Shown here piece by piece: positions 1 to 10,377 of a stretch of 64,000 nucleotides of DNA; position 1 is the stretch's first letter, and the number at the start of each line of letters is the position of its first letter. The stretch spans positions 744,001-808,000 of the forward strand of contig NZ_NSDJ01000001.1 in assembly GCF_003610915.1 (NCBI RefSeq), in the 5' to 3' direction. The stretch is from Rahnella variigena. Lineage in GTDB: Bacteria > Pseudomonadota > Gammaproteobacteria > Enterobacterales > Enterobacteriaceae. Under the pieces are notes generated by a model that was not told the DNA's origin, searched no databases, and saw only the letters and a program-made list of their open reading frames with translations. Position numbers and translations under genes: made by a program.

Positions 1-714
1 GCGCGGATGCTGCGACACGTTGCCCATAAATGAGAATACCGGTGCCGGATTATCACCGTGTTGTTGTGCCAGCACGCTGAAATCAATGGTGCGGGCATCG
101 ATACGCGGAGGTGTACCGGTTTTAAGACGGTTAACGCGTAAAGGTAATTCACGCAGGCGCTGGGACAAGGAGATCGCAGGAGGATCTCCGGCACGACCAC
201 CGCTGTAGTTCTCCAGACCGATGTGGATCTTCCCATCCAGAAAGGTTCCCACCGTCAGAACAACCGATTTGGCGCGGAATTTCAGCCCCATTTTGGTCAC
301 AGCACCCACGACACGATCGTTTTCGACGATCAGGTCTTCAACCGGTTGCTGGAAGATCATCAGGTTTGGCTGGTTTTCCAGTGCGGTGCGTACTGCATGG
401 CGATACAGAACTCGGTCAGCCTGAGCACGTGTCGCCCTGACAGCAGGGCCTTTGCTGGCGTTTAGTATCCTAAACTGAATGCCCGCATGATCGATAGCCG
501 TGGCCATCAGTCCGCCCAGTGCGTCCACTTCTTTTACCAGATGTCCTTTCCCGATCCCGCCAATTGCAGGGTTACACGACATCTGTCCCAGCGTGTCGAT
601 ATTGTGGGTTAATAATAAGGTCTGACGTCCCATGCGTGCAGAAGCCATGGCGGCTTCGGTACCTGCATGACCACCACCTATGATGATGACGTCAAATTGA
701 TCCGGATAAAACAT
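1..714 (-). CDS. mnmG: tRNA uridine-5-carboxymethylaminomethyl modification enzyme MnmG, N-terminal part
   Basis: FAD-binding subunit that, with MnmE, installs the (carboxymethyl)aminomethyl group at the wobble uridine of several tRNAs in the cytoplasm. Only the first 238 codons lie in the window; the gene runs off the left edge. The start is the ATG read leftward from 714, giving [18 protein letters not shown], with a GAGG ribosome site just upstream. The N-terminal glycine-rich dinucleotide fold ([13 protein letters not shown], residues about 10-22) and the downstream [14 protein letters not shown] segment are typical of the family. It sits beside oriC with the same orientation as in E. coli, where its transcription away from the origin is thought to affect initiation. 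Nothing is unusual in the visible part. Confidence 0.97.
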   Translation of the reverse strand, partial: MFYPDQFDVIIIGGGHAGTEAAMASARMGRQTLLLTHNIDTLGQMSCNPAIGGIGKGHLVKEVDALGGLMATAIDHAGIQFRILNASKGPAVRATRAQADRVLYRHAVRTALENQPNLMIFQQPVEDLIVENDRVVGAVTKMGLKFRAKSVVLTVGTFLDGKIHIGLENYSGGRAGDPPAISLSQRLRELPLRVNRLKTGTPPRIDARTIDFSVLAQQHGDNPAPVFSFMGNVSQHPR

Positions 715-800
715 GCGACTGCACCTCGGCGTTCAAGCGAACTTTCTTTGTATGGCGTTGGGAGGAGGGATTCTACTCAAGTTTTGAGCTTCCACAAGTC

Positions 801-1080
801 CCCGGGGATCTTCACTAATTAAAAGAAGATCTTTTTTATTTAAAGATCTCTTATTAATACTTCTATTAAGATCGCGATCCTCTGTGCATAAGTCATTTTT
901 GTTTATGAAGATCAGTATGCTAAGAAGGATCGAATGCTGTGAATGACCGGTGATCCTGGACAGTATAAGCTGGGATCAGAAGTGAGAGTTATGCACAGCA
1001 TGAAAAGCGTACAGGAGTTGTTAGAGGGATAACTACGGGTTTTACCCTGCTTTTAAGCATAGTTATCCACATCTGATCGC
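801..1080. other. oriC: Chromosomal replication origin oriC
   Basis: The gap between mnmG and mioC is the origin. Ten GATC sites fall between 807 and 1078, far above chance, as expected for Dam/SeqA control. An AT-rich unwinding region with GATC-centred repeats spans about 810-880. Nine-base DnaA boxes of the form TTATnCACA are seen at 883-891 (reverse strand, TTATGCACA, R1-like), 989-997 (TTATGCACA, R2-like) and 1063-1071 (TTATCCACA, R4-like). The stretch 941-980 (TGAATGACCGGTGATCCTGG and following) matches the conserved centre of the E. coli origin almost base for base. The order unwinding region then R1, R2 and R4 toward mioC is the enterobacterial arrangement. Confidence 0.97.
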
Positions 1081-1093
1081 CTGAAATTTACAC

Positions 1094-1537
1094 TTATTTG
1101 ATCAAATTAATCCAGTTGATCACCCAAACCTCGGCCGGATCCTCAGGAATTTCGTGTTGAGTCACGTCGATCTCTAGACGATCACCGATCCGTTTTGCCC
1201 CTAATGACGTCAGTTTTTGATCCAACGTACCGATCGCGCCACAGAAGGTGTCATATTCACTGCTGCCCAGGCCTAATGCGCCAAAGCGTACTTTAGACAG
1301 ATCGGGTTGCTGATCTTCCAGCTGCTCCAAAAAAGGTTGCAGGTTATCAGGTAACTCGCCCGCGCCGTGTGTCGAGCACACAACCAGCCAGATCCCTTCC
1401 TGCGGAACTTCATAGAGCTCGGGGCCATGGAACATCTGAGTGGAAAAACCGGCTTCTTCCAGTTTCTCAGCCACGTGTTCTGCTACATATTCGGCACTGC
1501 CAAGCGTACTGCCACTGATCAGGGTAATGTCAGACAT
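1094..1537 (-). CDS. mioC: Flavodoxin-like protein MioC
   Basis: Small FMN-binding flavoprotein, 147 residues, the same length as in E. coli, where it was described as supporting biotin synthase activity in vitro. The FMN phosphate loop is visible near the N-terminus (SGSTLGSAEYVAE, residues 8-20), followed by the conserved CSTHGAGELPDN loop that contacts the isoalloxazine ring and a late GLGSSEYDTFCGA segment. It lies next to oriC and is transcribed leftward toward the origin, so its transcription can pass through oriC. Its promoter carries a DnaA box (see separate entry). The physiological role is not settled. Confidence 0.96.
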   Translation of the reverse strand: MSDITLISGSTLGSAEYVAEHVAEKLEEAGFSTQMFHGPELYEVPQEGIWLVVCSTHGAGELPDNLQPFLEQLEDQQPDLSKVRFGALGLGSSEYDTFCGAIGTLDQKLTSLGAKRIGDRLEIDVTQHEIPEDPAEVWVINWINLIK

Positions 1538-1564
1538 GGTGCTCTCACCCGGGAAAAGGAGGCT

Positions 1565-1604
1565 ATTGTACGCTGTGAATGAGCTGGGATCTACCTGTGG
1601 ATAA
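1565..1604 (-). promoter_or_regulatory. mioC promoter with DnaA box
   Basis: Reading leftward, a -10 hexamer TACAAT occupies 1570-1565 and a perfect DnaA box TTATCCACA occupies 1604-1596. A second degenerate box (TTCACAG) lies between them. DnaA repression of mioC from such a box is known in E. coli; its conservation here is seen directly, the function is inferred. Confidence 0.75.
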
Positions 1605-1625
1605 TAGGGGTATAGAAATCAGTGC

Positions 1626-2087
1626 TCAGGGCTGGATGGTACGTGTGATGGGGTTCTGCAGGGAGATCAGCGTCTCGGTTGACTGGATCTCGTCAATTGT
1701 CTGGATCTTGTTGATAAGTACATGCTGGAGGGAATCAATCGAGCGGCACATGATCTTAATGAAAATGCTGTAATGCCCGGTGGTGTAATAGGCTTCGACC
1801 ACTTCTTCTATACTCTCGAGCTTTTTCAGCGCTGACGGATAATCCTTGGCGCTTTTTAAAATGATGCCAATAAAGCAGCACACGTCATAACCCAGTTGCT
1901 TGGGATTAACGGTAATATGCGCGCCGGTAATGATGCCTGCCTGCTTCATTTTCTCTACGCGGACGTGGATAGTTCCCGGGCTGACCGTGAACACTTTTGC
2001 CAGTTCCGCATAAGGGGTACGGGCGTTCTCCATCAATGCATTCAGGATCCCGCGATCCAGCTCATCGAGCTGATAGATTTCAGTCAT
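1626..2087 (-). CDS. asnC: Lrp/AsnC-family regulator AsnC
   Basis: Asparagine-responsive transcription factor, 153 residues (E. coli 152). The N-terminal winged helix-turn-helix is seen at about residues 8-60 (LDRGILNALMENARTPYAEL, then VSPGTIHVRVEKMKQAGII), followed by the ligand-binding RAM domain ending in PITRTIQP. In E. coli it activates the divergent asnA gene when asparagine is low and represses itself. Here asnA is absent: the next gene upstream, viaA, ends only 20 bases before the asnC start and points the same way, so asnC may be co-transcribed with ravA-viaA. Its remaining targets would have to be elsewhere, apart from itself. Confidence 0.96.
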   Translation of the reverse strand: MTEIYQLDELDRGILNALMENARTPYAELAKVFTVSPGTIHVRVEKMKQAGIITGAHITVNPKQLGYDVCCFIGIILKSAKDYPSALKKLESIEEVVEAYYTTGHYSIFIKIMCRSIDSLQHVLINKIQTIDEIQSTETLISLQNPITRTIQP

Positions 2088-2107
2088 GGTTATCTTTCTC
2101 TGTAGGC

Positions 2108-3577
2108 TTAATTTCGCTGCCAGCGACGTTGTACGCGGCTTTTAACGCCCGTATCAAAGCGCCAGATGTGATCGAAGATCCGCAGGATTCCGGGCTTGCC
2201 ATAATGTGACATCGCCAGAGCATGAAAGCGATGCTGCTTTTCTTTTTGCAGCGTCCTGACTTTTCTTTGCACCTCATCAGGCAGGCGCTGGGCGATAAAA
2301 TCGGAAATGACCACGGCATCGGCATCATGCCATTGTGGTGACGCCAGTTTATCCAGCGTGGCATTCAGACAGGCTGCCAGATCGGTACCGCCGCGAAAAT
2401 GCTGTCCCAGAAAGCGCAGCGCCTGATCCAGACCGCCATTGGACGTCAGTTCATAATGGATCACTTCACTGGCGAACAACATGATGTAACAGCGGCGGTT
2501 ATCCGCCAGTGCAATTTTCAGTAGTGCCAGACAGAATGCTTTGGCGCACTGTTCGTTAAAACCGCCCATAGAACCCGAGGTATCGACGCACACCACAAAA
2601 GGCCCGCGCGGTTGTGGTTCCTGTTGCTGATAAACCACCGGGCGTTTAACCACTTTCTCACGCCAGACATCACCTTGCAGCCGATAAGTCATCAGCCGCT
2701 TTTCCAGCAGGCGGCGGTAAAATTCGTACTCCAGTTCGGGAAGCCCCAGCGTTACCAGCTCCGTCGGCATCAGGCGCAAAATATCGTCGCTCTGATGGAT
2801 ACCGTTGACTTCTTCCGGTACCGTCGCGGGTTCACGCACCATCAGCCGGTGCGTTTCCATTTTGGCATCTTCATGCGGGCTGGTTTTGACGGTCTGACTG
2901 CGCCCCAGCTGTTCGGCCAGATGCATCAGTTCAGGTTGCTGCTGCAGAAATGCCCCGAAACGCGCCAGCGACTGGATATCGCCACGCATGCGCTTTCCTT
3001 TACTCATATCCCATAAACGACCGGCCGCCGTATCGTTCTCTGCTAATAAAGGAGAGAGCTCGCTGCTGAGCTCCAGGCGTTGCAGCAATTCTTCCTGCAG
3101 CTGCTCCTGTTCCTGTTCCAGTAACTGCTGATGAACGGTCACCGTCTGGAAGGTCAGATTCAGGCGCCAGCGCTGGAGGAACAGGGTCTGAAAGCTGTTG
3201 CCAGTTTTGGCGGTGCGGGAGGCTTCATGATTCTGCTGCAACGTTCGGGCTTCTGTGGTGAAAGGGGAGGTTAGCCGTTCAAGCTCTTCAAGAAGCGCAG
3301 GCAGTTCCGACTGAAAAGTAACGGCATCAGTCTGCTGGCAATGCTGATAAAGATAGAATTCTTTCGCCAGATCTTCCGGAACAGGGGTTTCGTGGATCCT
3401 CTGGCGAAGTCGCATTTTCCATTCGGGAAGATCTTTGGTCAGCGCCCGTTTGAGACGTGGGAATTTCTTGAAGAAAACCGCCATTGCCGGTGCCGCCAGC
3501 AGGCCGATGATCGATTCCTCAATCAGTTCAGCCTCGCTGATGGCCAGCAGAAGATCCAAAGACTCCAGACTGAACAT
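2108..3577 (-). CDS. viaA: ATPase RavA stimulator ViaA (VWA-domain protein)
   Basis: Partner of the MoxR AAA+ ATPase RavA; in E. coli the pair associates with respiratory complexes and lipids and alters aminoglycoside sensitivity. The protein has 489 residues (E. coli about 483). A long, glutamine-rich helical N-terminal half is followed by a C-terminal von Willebrand A domain with an intact metal-binding MIDAS motif, DTSGSM at 332-337, and a later GGTDL segment. It starts 2 bases after the ravA stop, so the two are translationally linked. The stretch of about 150-175 is very rich in Gln and Glu and probably forms a coiled coil. Confidence 0.95.
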   Translation of the reverse strand: MFSLESLDLLLAISEAELIEESIIGLLAAPAMAVFFKKFPRLKRALTKDLPEWKMRLRQRIHETPVPEDLAKEFYLYQHCQQTDAVTFQSELPALLEELERLTSPFTTEARTLQQNHEASRTAKTGNSFQTLFLQRWRLNLTFQTVTVHQQLLEQEQEQLQEELLQRLELSSELSPLLAENDTAAGRLWDMSKGKRMRGDIQSLARFGAFLQQQPELMHLAEQLGRSQTVKTSPHEDAKMETHRLMVREPATVPEEVNGIHQSDDILRLMPTELVTLGLPELEYEFYRRLLEKRLMTYRLQGDVWREKVVKRPVVYQQQEPQPRGPFVVCVDTSGSMGGFNEQCAKAFCLALLKIALADNRRCYIMLFASEVIHYELTSNGGLDQALRFLGQHFRGGTDLAACLNATLDKLASPQWHDADAVVISDFIAQRLPDEVQRKVRTLQKEKQHRFHALAMSHYGKPGILRIFDHIWRFDTGVKSRVQRRWQRN

Positions 3578-3579
3578 GA

Positions 3580-5088
3580 TCAGTGTCCGCTGAACGTCTG
3601 TTGCTGATGACGCAGCTGTTCAGATACCTGCAACAGGCTGGCCTCTATTTTTGCCATCCATTCTGCCGGCACAAACAGGCAGTTTTGCTGCTGGCCGAAT
3701 TCATGCCTTTGCTGAGCCAGTTTTGCGGTGAGATCGCTGAGCGTATTTTTCATCTCATCGGGAACGGCAATATGCTCATGTCCTGGCAGGGTCAGCGGTG
3801 TGCTCTGACGACTCACATCCAGCACCAGCAATTGCTGTTTATCGTCGATTTCCAGATCAACGGTCTGAGCAAAGCCAATGCCATTGATTTTGGCTTTCAG
3901 TACGCCCCCTTTATTGAGCCAATCCTCCAGAACGATACGTTCAAACAGCAAATGCGTGACTTTAATGTCATGCAGATGCAAAGGCGTTTGCAGTAATAAT
4001 GTCAGGCTGGTGGTGGTCATCGTGTCAGGCAGGGAGTATTGCGGCTTGCGGCTGAATATTCCGGCTTTTTTGCTCAGCTTGATGGACTGCTGTGAGCTTT
4101 GTTGCTGCTGATGTTGCATCCATTGCTGATTAAGCTGCTGGATTTTCATCAGCAATGTTTGCTGCTGAAAAGCCTGTTCGGTGATCAGCTGTTCGATCTG
4201 CGTTTGCAGCAGGTTATAGGTGTTCAGGTCGTGCCATAAACAGTCTTTGAGCAGGATCAGATCGACTGGCGTGATCGCATTCCGGCCGCTGAAGAAGGCG
4301 CAGGCCTGCAACAGACGCAGGGCTTTTTTCCAGCGACGGTCGGAGACATAAGGCGCGGTATCCAGGGCATCAAGACGCTGGCGCAACTGGAAAATCAGTT
4401 CAAAGCAGCTGTCTGAAAGCGTAACTTTGTCGATTTCCGGCTGCCATTGTTGGTATTCTTCATCGCTGATACTCAGGGACTCTGCCACCGGATTGGTGCT
4501 TTCATTATTGCGGCTGGTGAGCAGCGAGCGGAAATTTTGCTTATCCTGCACTTTATCCAGCCACAGACGGATCAGCATACGGTCATACAGCGCTTCCAGA
4601 CCGCCGTCGGCTTCAGGTAATTCGTTAGACGCACTGACCAGCAGGCGCATCGGAATAGGGGCTTCGCGCTCGCCATTACGGAAACGACGTTCGTTGATGG
4701 CCGTCAGTAGCGTATTAAGGATGGCAGGGCCTGCTTTCCAGATTTCATCAAGGAAGACAATTTCAGCTTCTGGCAGATAACCTTCAGTCAGACGCAGATA
4801 ACGGCCTTCATCTTTCAGGGCCTGAATCGACAGCGGACCAAAGACTTCTTCCGGCGTGGAAAAGCGCGTCATAAGATATTCAAACGCGCGGGCGTGACGG
4901 AAGGCAAATTTCAGACGGCGGGCAATCAGACTTTTTGCAATACCCGGCGGGCCGAGCAGGAAAACGCTTTCACCGCACAGTGCGGCCAGCAGGCAAAGTC
5001 GTATGGCATCCTGCCGCTCGTACAGGCCATGTTCTAGTGCGTTAGCAAGACGGGCGATCCGTTCTGCCAGAAGGGGAGATTGCGCCAT
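3580..5088 (-). CDS. ravA: MoxR-family AAA+ ATPase RavA
   Basis: Hexameric AAA+ ATPase that works with ViaA and, in E. coli, also binds the inducible lysine decarboxylase. The chosen start ([14 protein letters not shown]) matches family N-termini and follows a GGAAGAG ribosome site; an in-frame ATG seven codons upstream (5109) is less likely. It gives 502 residues. Walker A (GPPGIAKS, 46-53) and Walker B ([11 protein letters not shown], near 110) are present, with sensor residues in [13 protein letters not shown]. The C-terminal part carries the triple-helical and LARA-type discontinuous regions, with a glutamine-rich linker ([10 protein letters not shown]). It is divergent from kup; a gap of about 270 bases holds AT-rich sequence and an imperfect inverted repeat (AAGCTA...TAGCTT) near 5145-5175. 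Confidence 0.95.
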   Translation of the reverse strand: MAQSPLLAERIARLANALEHGLYERQDAIRLCLLAALCGESVFLLGPPGIAKSLIARRLKFAFRHARAFEYLMTRFSTPEEVFGPLSIQALKDEGRYLRLTEGYLPEAEIVFLDEIWKAGPAILNTLLTAINERRFRNGEREAPIPMRLLVSASNELPEADGGLEALYDRMLIRLWLDKVQDKQNFRSLLTSRNNESTNPVAESLSISDEEYQQWQPEIDKVTLSDSCFELIFQLRQRLDALDTAPYVSDRRWKKALRLLQACAFFSGRNAITPVDLILLKDCLWHDLNTYNLLQTQIEQLITEQAFQQQTLLMKIQQLNQQWMQHQQQQSSQQSIKLSKKAGIFSRKPQYSLPDTMTTTSLTLLLQTPLHLHDIKVTHLLFERIVLEDWLNKGGVLKAKINGIGFAQTVDLEIDDKQQLLVLDVSRQSTPLTLPGHEHIAVPDEMKNTLSDLTAKLAQQRHEFGQQQNCLFVPAEWMAKIEASLLQVSEQLRHQQQTFSGH

Positions 5089-5360
5089 ACTGTCTCTTCC
5101 GGTTTCCATTTAGTTGTTGAATAGTGTACTGGGTTCTTATGAGAAGCTACGATTATTTTTATCGTTATAGCTTGTTGATTACTAAAAATTTTCTATTATC
5201 AAAATTGTGAACCCGTTCATCTGAACCCTGGTTTAGCTGCACATTTAAGGGTAGGCAATCAGATTTATTCGTGCATACTGTGCGCCTTTTAGTGGGCATC
5301 ATAAGACTGAGCGCACGCATCGCTTACAGATGTTCGAGCAAAAAAGAAAAGAAACGAAAT

Positions 5361-7229
5361 ATGAGCACTGAACATAAACGGTCACTCCCAGCAGTAACCC
5401 TGGCCGCCATTGGTGTGGTCTATGGCGACATTGGTACCAGTCCTCTCTATACCTTAAGAGAGTGTTTTTCCGGTCATTATGGTTTCAACGTTGAACCCAG
5501 CGTCGTTTTTGGTTTTCTTTCTCTGATTTTCTGGATGTTAATCCTCATTGTTTCGCTCAAGTACCTCACGTATGTGATGCGGGCGGACAACGCAGGCGAG
5601 GGCGGTATTCTGACGCTGATGTCTCTGGCGGGCAGAAACACTTCGGCACGCACCACCGCCGTACTGGTCATTCTCGGCCTGATTGGGGGAAGCTTCTTCT
5701 ATGGTGAAGTGGTGATCACTCCGGCTATTTCTGTTCTTTCCGCGATGGAAGGTCTGGAAATCGCAGCACCTTCACTTGATCCCTATATTGTCCCTCTTTC
5801 TATTACTGTCCTGACGCTGCTTTTCATTATTCAGAAACACGGCACTGGCATCGTGGGCAAACTGTTTGCGCCGGTGATGTTGTTGTGGTTCCTGACGCTG
5901 GCTGTTCTCGGCGTCAACAGCATCATGCAGAACCCTGAAGTACTTCGCGCCATGAACCCGATGTGGGCGGTTAACTTCTTTATCGAGCATAAGTCGTTTT
6001 CCTTCCTGGCGCTCGGTGCGGTCGTTCTGTCGATTACCGGCGTGGAAGCGCTGTATGCGGATATGGGGCACTTCGGGAAATTCCCGATCCGTCTGGCCTG
6101 GTTCACCGTCGTGCTGCCTTCTCTGGTGCTGAACTACTTCGGTCAGGGCGCATTGCTGCTCAAAGATCCGGAGTCGATTAAAAACCCGTTCTTCCTGCTG
6201 GCACCTGACTGGGCTTTAATTCCGTTACTGGTGCTGGCGACGCTGGCGACTATTATCGCGTCTCAGGCTGTTATCTCCGGAGTGTTTTCCCTGACCCGTC
6301 AGGCGGTGCGTCTGGGTTATCTGCCGCCAATGCGCATTATTCACACCTCAGAAATGGAAGCGGGTCAGATTTATATCCCGGCCATTAACTGGCTGCTGTA
6401 TTTTGCGGTGGTTATCGTTATTGCCAGCTTCGAGCATTCGAGCAACCTGGCGGCGGCATACGGTATTGCTGTGACCGGTACGATGGTGCTGACCAGTATT
6501 CTTTCCTGTACGGTGGCGCTTAAAAACTGGCACTGGAAACCGTTCCTGGTGGGGCTTTTGCTGATCGGTCTGCTGTTTATGGATATCCCGCTGTTCGCGG
6601 CGAATGCCACGAAATTGTTCTCCGGCGGCTGGTTGCCGCTGACGCTGGGTTTGTGCATGTTTATCGTTATGACTACCTGGAAAAGCGAGCGTTTCCGCCT
6701 TATGCGCCGCATGAACGAGCACGGCAACTCTCTTGAAGCGATGATTGCGTCTCTGGAGAAATCCCCGCCGGTTCGCGTTCCGGGAACCGCGGTGTATATG
6801 TCCCGCGCCATCAACGTCATTCCGTTTGCCTTGCTGCATAACCTCAAGCACAACAAAGTGTTGCATGAACGCGTGGTACTGCTGACGTTACGCACCGAAG
6901 ATGCGCCTTATGTGCATAACGTCCGGCGCGTCACCATCGAACAGCTTTCGCCGACGTTCTGGCGTGTGGTCGCGAGTTACGGATTTAAAGAGACGCCGAA
7001 TGTGGAAGAGGTTTTCCACCGCTGTGGTCTGGAAGGGCTGCCATGCCGGATGATGGAAACCTCATTCTTTATGTCGCACGAATCGCTGATCCTGACCAAA
7101 CGCCCGTGGTATCTCTACTTCCGTGGCAAGCTCTTTATGGCGCTCAGCCGTAACGCCTTACGCGCACCGGATCAGTTTGAAATTCCGCCTAACAGGGTGA
7201 TCGAACTCGGTACGCAGGTAGAAATTTAA
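5361..7229 (+). CDS. kup: Low-affinity potassium transporter Kup
   Basis: Proton-coupled K+ uptake protein of the inner membrane (KUP/HAK/KT family). The start used here, [18 protein letters not shown], gives 622 residues, exactly the E. coli length; an in-frame GTG 30 codons upstream (5271) encodes sequence with no family resemblance. The signature [16 protein letters not shown] lies at about residues 19-34, followed by twelve predicted membrane helices to about residue 445 and a cytoplasmic C-terminal domain ending [11 protein letters not shown], identical to the E. coli ending. It is monocistronic, with a strong terminator 18 bases after the stop. Confidence 0.96.
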   Translation: MSTEHKRSLPAVTLAAIGVVYGDIGTSPLYTLRECFSGHYGFNVEPSVVFGFLSLIFWMLILIVSLKYLTYVMRADNAGEGGILTLMSLAGRNTSARTTAVLVILGLIGGSFFYGEVVITPAISVLSAMEGLEIAAPSLDPYIVPLSITVLTLLFIIQKHGTGIVGKLFAPVMLLWFLTLAVLGVNSIMQNPEVLRAMNPMWAVNFFIEHKSFSFLALGAVVLSITGVEALYADMGHFGKFPIRLAWFTVVLPSLVLNYFGQGALLLKDPESIKNPFFLLAPDWALIPLLVLATLATIIASQAVISGVFSLTRQAVRLGYLPPMRIIHTSEMEAGQIYIPAINWLLYFAVVIVIASFEHSSNLAAAYGIAVTGTMVLTSILSCTVALKNWHWKPFLVGLLLIGLLFMDIPLFAANATKLFSGGWLPLTLGLCMFIVMTTWKSERFRLMRRMNEHGNSLEAMIASLEKSPPVRVPGTAVYMSRAINVIPFALLHNLKHNKVLHERVVLLTLRTEDAPYVHNVRRVTIEQLSPTFWRVVASYGFKETPNVEEVFHRCGLEGLPCRMMETSFFMSHESLILTKRPWYLYFRGKLFMALSRNALRAPDQFEIPPNRVIELGTQVEI

Positions 7230-7247
7230 CGCTAATTTCTGCCGTCA

Positions 7248-7277
7248 CAGGGCACCTTCGGGTGCCCTGTTTTATTT
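7248..7277 (+). terminator. Rho-independent terminator of kup
   Basis: Perfect 9-bp stem CAGGGCACC / GGTGCCCTG with a TTCG tetraloop, followed by TTTTATTTT. Confidence 0.93.
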
Positions 7278-7337
7278 TCGCTTTCTCCTTTCTGAAACGA
7301 CTAACTCAAATTTCCCTGCTGTTTCTGAATCATTCAG

Positions 7338-7437
7338 CGAAACGTTTCGACGCTGATCACAATTCCATCACTTGTCCGTTGCCATGCGTGGTGAAGTTAA
7401 TAAACTCATCCGTGAGCGAAACGTTTCGCTGTAGGAG
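7338..7437 (+). promoter_or_regulatory. rbs operon control region with two RbsR-type operators
   Basis: A perfect 16-base palindrome AGCGAAACGTTTCGCT (7415-7430) abuts the rbsD ribosome site (GTAGGAG, 7431-7437) and matches the E. coli RbsR operator. A second copy with the 12-base core CGAAACGTTTCG lies at 7338-7349, 79 bases upstream centre to centre. Between them a candidate sigma-70 promoter reads TTGCCA (7379-7384), 16 bases, TAAACT (7401-7406). A TCACA half-site just after the first operator could be one arm of a weak CRP site. Operators are seen directly; promoter and CRP assignments are inferred. Confidence 0.82.
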
Positions 7438-7443
7438 TTCACA

Positions 7444-7863
7444 ATGAAGAAGTCACCGCTGTTAAATGCCGAAATCTCACATGTTATTGCCCGGTTAGGT
7501 CACACCGATCAGCTGGTTATTGGCGATGCCGGACTTCCGGTGCCAGCAGCTTGCCAACGCATCGATCTGGCTCTGACCCAGGGAGTTCCCACCTTTTTAC
7601 AAGTCTTAGAGGTAGTGACACATGAGATGCAGGTTGAGCGGGCTATCCTCGCCGAGGAAATCTTCACTAAAAATCCTCAACTCCATGAAGCGTTGCTCGC
7701 CCAATTGACACAACTCGAACAACACCAGGGAAACACCATTGCTTTGGATTACGTCAGTCATGAGGCATTCAAAGCGCAAAGCGAAAAAAGTCGGGCTGTG
7801 ATCCGCAGCGGGGAATGTTCGCCTTACGCGAACGTTATTCTGTGTGCCGGCGTAACCTTCTGA
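7444..7863 (+). CDS. rbsD: D-ribose pyranase RbsD
   Basis: Interconverts the beta-pyranose and beta-furanose forms of D-ribose in the cytoplasm so that the kinase receives the furanose. It has 139 residues, the family length. The conserved [15 protein letters not shown] segment (about 20-34) includes the catalytic histidine, and the C-terminus [15 protein letters not shown] is the family signature. It is the first gene of rbsDACBKR, seven bases before rbsA, and its start is directly downstream of the main RbsR operator. Confidence 0.97.
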   Translation: MKKSPLLNAEISHVIARLGHTDQLVIGDAGLPVPAACQRIDLALTQGVPTFLQVLEVVTHEMQVERAILAEEIFTKNPQLHEALLAQLTQLEQHQGNTIALDYVSHEAFKAQSEKSRAVIRSGECSPYANVILCAGVTF

Positions 7864-7870
7864 GGCCTTT

Positions 7871-9376
7871 ATGCAACCTTTGCTGCAACTGACAGGCATT
7901 GATAAAGCCTTTCCCGGCGTTAAAGCACTTTCCGGCGCGGCGCTCAGCGTCTATCCGGGACGTGTGATGGCGCTGGTGGGAGAAAACGGCGCGGGCAAGT
8001 CCACCATGATGAAAGTGCTGACCGGCATCTACCAGAAAGATGCCGGCTCAGTACATTTTCTGGGCAAGGAAGCGGCGTTCAATGGCCCGAAAGCTTCTCA
8101 GGAAGCTGGAATTGGCATCATCCATCAGGAACTGAATCTGATCCCTCAGCTGACCATCGCTGAAAATATCTTTCTGGGCCGTGAGTTTGTGAACGGTTTT
8201 GGCCGCATTAACTGGAAAAAGATGTATGCCGAAGCCGATAAACTGCTGGCGCGCCTGAACCTGCGCTACAAAAGCGATCGTCTGGTTGGCGAATTATCAA
8301 TTGGCGATCAGCAGATGGTCGAAATTGCCAAGGTGCTGAGCTTTGAGTCGAAAGTCATCATCATGGATGAACCCACGGACGCCCTGACCGATACCGAAAC
8401 CGCCTCTTTATTTAGCGTGATCCGCGAGCTGAAAGCCGCAGGCTGTGGCGTGGTGTATATCTCCCACCGCATGAAAGAAATCTTTGAAATCTGCGATGAC
8501 GTGACGGTATTCCGTGACGGGCAGTTTATCGCTGAGCGTCCGGTCAGTTCGCTGGAAGAAGACACGCTGATTGAAATGATGGTTGGCCGCCGTCTCGAAG
8601 AACAATACCCGCGTATTAATCATCAGCGCGGTGCGTTGCGTCTGCAGGTGCGTGATGTCAGCGGTCCGGGCGTGGATAACGTCAGCTTTGATCTGCACAG
8701 CGGCGAAATTCTGGGGATTTCCGGTTTGATGGGCGCAGGCCGTACTGAACTGATGAAAATTCTCTACGGTGCATTGCCGCGTAAAAGTGGCTATGTGTCG
8801 CTTGATGGACGCGAAGTGGTAACGCATTCACCGCAGGACGGACTGGCAAACGGCATCGTTTACATCTCAGAAGATCGTAAGCGCGATGGCCTGGTGCTTG
8901 GTATGTCAGTGAAAGAAAATATGTCACTGACTGCGCTGCGCTATTTCAGCCATGGTGGCGGACGTCTCAGGCACGCGGAAGAACAGCAGGCCGTTGGCGA
9001 CTTTATCCGTCTCTTCAATATTAAAACGCCGTCGATGATGCAGACAATCGGCCTGCTTTCCGGTGGTAATCAGCAAAAAGTGGCGATTGCCCGCGGATTG
9101 ATGACGCGGCCAAAAGTCCTGATCCTCGACGAACCGACGCGTGGCGTTGACGTCGGTGCCAAAAAAGAGATTTACCAGCTTATAAACCAGTTCAAGCGCG
9201 AAGGGCTGAGCATCATCCTGGTTTCCTCAGAAATGCCGGAAGTGATCGGCATGAGTGACCGTGTTTTGGTGATGCATGAAGGTCATTTAAGCGGTGAATT
9301 CCCGATAGAACAGGCTACGCAAGAAGTGTTGATGGCAGCCGCTGTCGGCAAGCAATACGGCGTGACGCAGGAGTAA
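7871..9376 (+). CDS. rbsA: Ribose ABC transporter ATP-binding protein RbsA
   Basis: ATPase subunit that energises ribose uptake through RbsC. The 501 residues equal the E. coli length and contain two ABC domains in tandem. The first has Walker A GENGAGKS (37-44), signature LSIGDQQ and Walker [12 protein letters not shown]. The second has a degenerate Walker A (GLMGAGRTE), signature LSGGNQQ and Walker [12 protein letters not shown], as is normal for monosaccharide importers of this class. The gene follows rbsD by seven bases and is followed by rbsC after six. Confidence 0.97.
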   Translation: MQPLLQLTGIDKAFPGVKALSGAALSVYPGRVMALVGENGAGKSTMMKVLTGIYQKDAGSVHFLGKEAAFNGPKASQEAGIGIIHQELNLIPQLTIAENIFLGREFVNGFGRINWKKMYAEADKLLARLNLRYKSDRLVGELSIGDQQMVEIAKVLSFESKVIIMDEPTDALTDTETASLFSVIRELKAAGCGVVYISHRMKEIFEICDDVTVFRDGQFIAERPVSSLEEDTLIEMMVGRRLEEQYPRINHQRGALRLQVRDVSGPGVDNVSFDLHSGEILGISGLMGAGRTELMKILYGALPRKSGYVSLDGREVVTHSPQDGLANGIVYISEDRKRDGLVLGMSVKENMSLTALRYFSHGGGRLRHAEEQQAVGDFIRLFNIKTPSMMQTIGLLSGGNQQKVAIARGLMTRPKVLILDEPTRGVDVGAKKEIYQLINQFKREGLSIILVSSEMPEVIGMSDRVLVMHEGHLSGEFPIEQATQEVLMAAAVGKQYGVTQE

Positions 9377-9382
9377 TCAGAT

Positions 9383-10354
9383 ATGAGTTCTCAGACATTG
9401 CCAGCCAAGAAGCGCTGGATCAGTAAAGAGTGGTTGTTGGAGCAAAAGTCTCTGATTGCGCTGCTGGTGTTGATTGCCGTGGTTTCTTCCATGAGCCCGA
9501 ATTTCTTCACGCTCAATAACCTGTTTAACATTCTTCAGCAGACGTCGGTCAACGCCATTATGGCGGTCGGCATGACGCTGGTGATCCTCACCTCAGGTAT
9601 CGATTTATCCGTCGGTTCTTTGCTGGCGCTGACCGGCGCGGTGGCAGCCTCGATTGTTGGGCTGGAAGTGAATGCATTAGTCGCGGTGGCGGGAGCTTTG
9701 GCGCTGGGTGCCGCCGTCGGTGCGGTGACCGGGGTGATTGTCGCCAAAGGCAAAGTGCAGGCGTTTATCGCCACGCTGGTCATGATGTTGCTGCTGCGCG
9801 GTATCACGATGGTGTACACCAACGGCAGCCCGATCAGCACGGGTTTTAATGATGTTGCCGATGTCTTCGGCTGGTTTGGTATCGGCCGCCCGCTGGGCAT
9901 CCCGACGCCGGTCTGGCTGATGGCGGTGGTGTTTATTGCGGCCTGGTACATGCTCCATCACACCCGCTTAGGACGTTATATCTACGCGCTGGGCGGTAAC
10001 GAATCCGCGACGCGTCTGTCAGGTATCAGCGTCGATAAAGTTAAAATTATCGTCTACTCCCTGTGTGGTTTGTTGGCGGCTCTGGCCAGTATCATCGAAG
10101 TGGCGCGCCTGTCTTCTGCGCAGCCTAACGCCGGTACAGGTTACGAGCTGGATGCGATTGCCGCAGTGGTATTAGGGGGAACCAGCCTGTCCGGGGGTAA
10201 AGGACGCATTGTCGGAACGCTGATCGGGGCACTGATCCTTGGCTTCCTGAATAACGGTTTGAACTTATTAGGTGTTTCTTCCTACTACCAGATGATCGTA
10301 AAAGCAGTTGTCATCCTGCTGGCGGTACTGGTGGATAACAAAAGCAACAAATAA
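9383..10354 (+). CDS. rbsC: Ribose ABC transporter permease RbsC
   Basis: Inner-membrane permease of the ribose importer, 323 residues (E. coli 321). It is strongly hydrophobic with about ten predicted membrane segments. The conserved cytoplasmic EAA-like region of this class appears as [18 protein letters not shown], and the segment [20 protein letters not shown] follows. It works as a dimer with RbsA and receives ribose from RbsB. The N-terminus ([12 protein letters not shown]) is soluble and basic, as expected for an inside location. Confidence 0.97.
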   Translation: MSSQTLPAKKRWISKEWLLEQKSLIALLVLIAVVSSMSPNFFTLNNLFNILQQTSVNAIMAVGMTLVILTSGIDLSVGSLLALTGAVAASIVGLEVNALVAVAGALALGAAVGAVTGVIVAKGKVQAFIATLVMMLLLRGITMVYTNGSPISTGFNDVADVFGWFGIGRPLGIPTPVWLMAVVFIAAWYMLHHTRLGRYIYALGGNESATRLSGISVDKVKIIVYSLCGLLAALASIIEVARLSSAQPNAGTGYELDAIAAVVLGGTSLSGGKGRIVGTLIGALILGFLNNGLNLLGVSSYYQMIVKAVVILLAVLVDNKSNK

Positions 10355-10377
10355 CCTCTCCTACAGGACTTATGACC

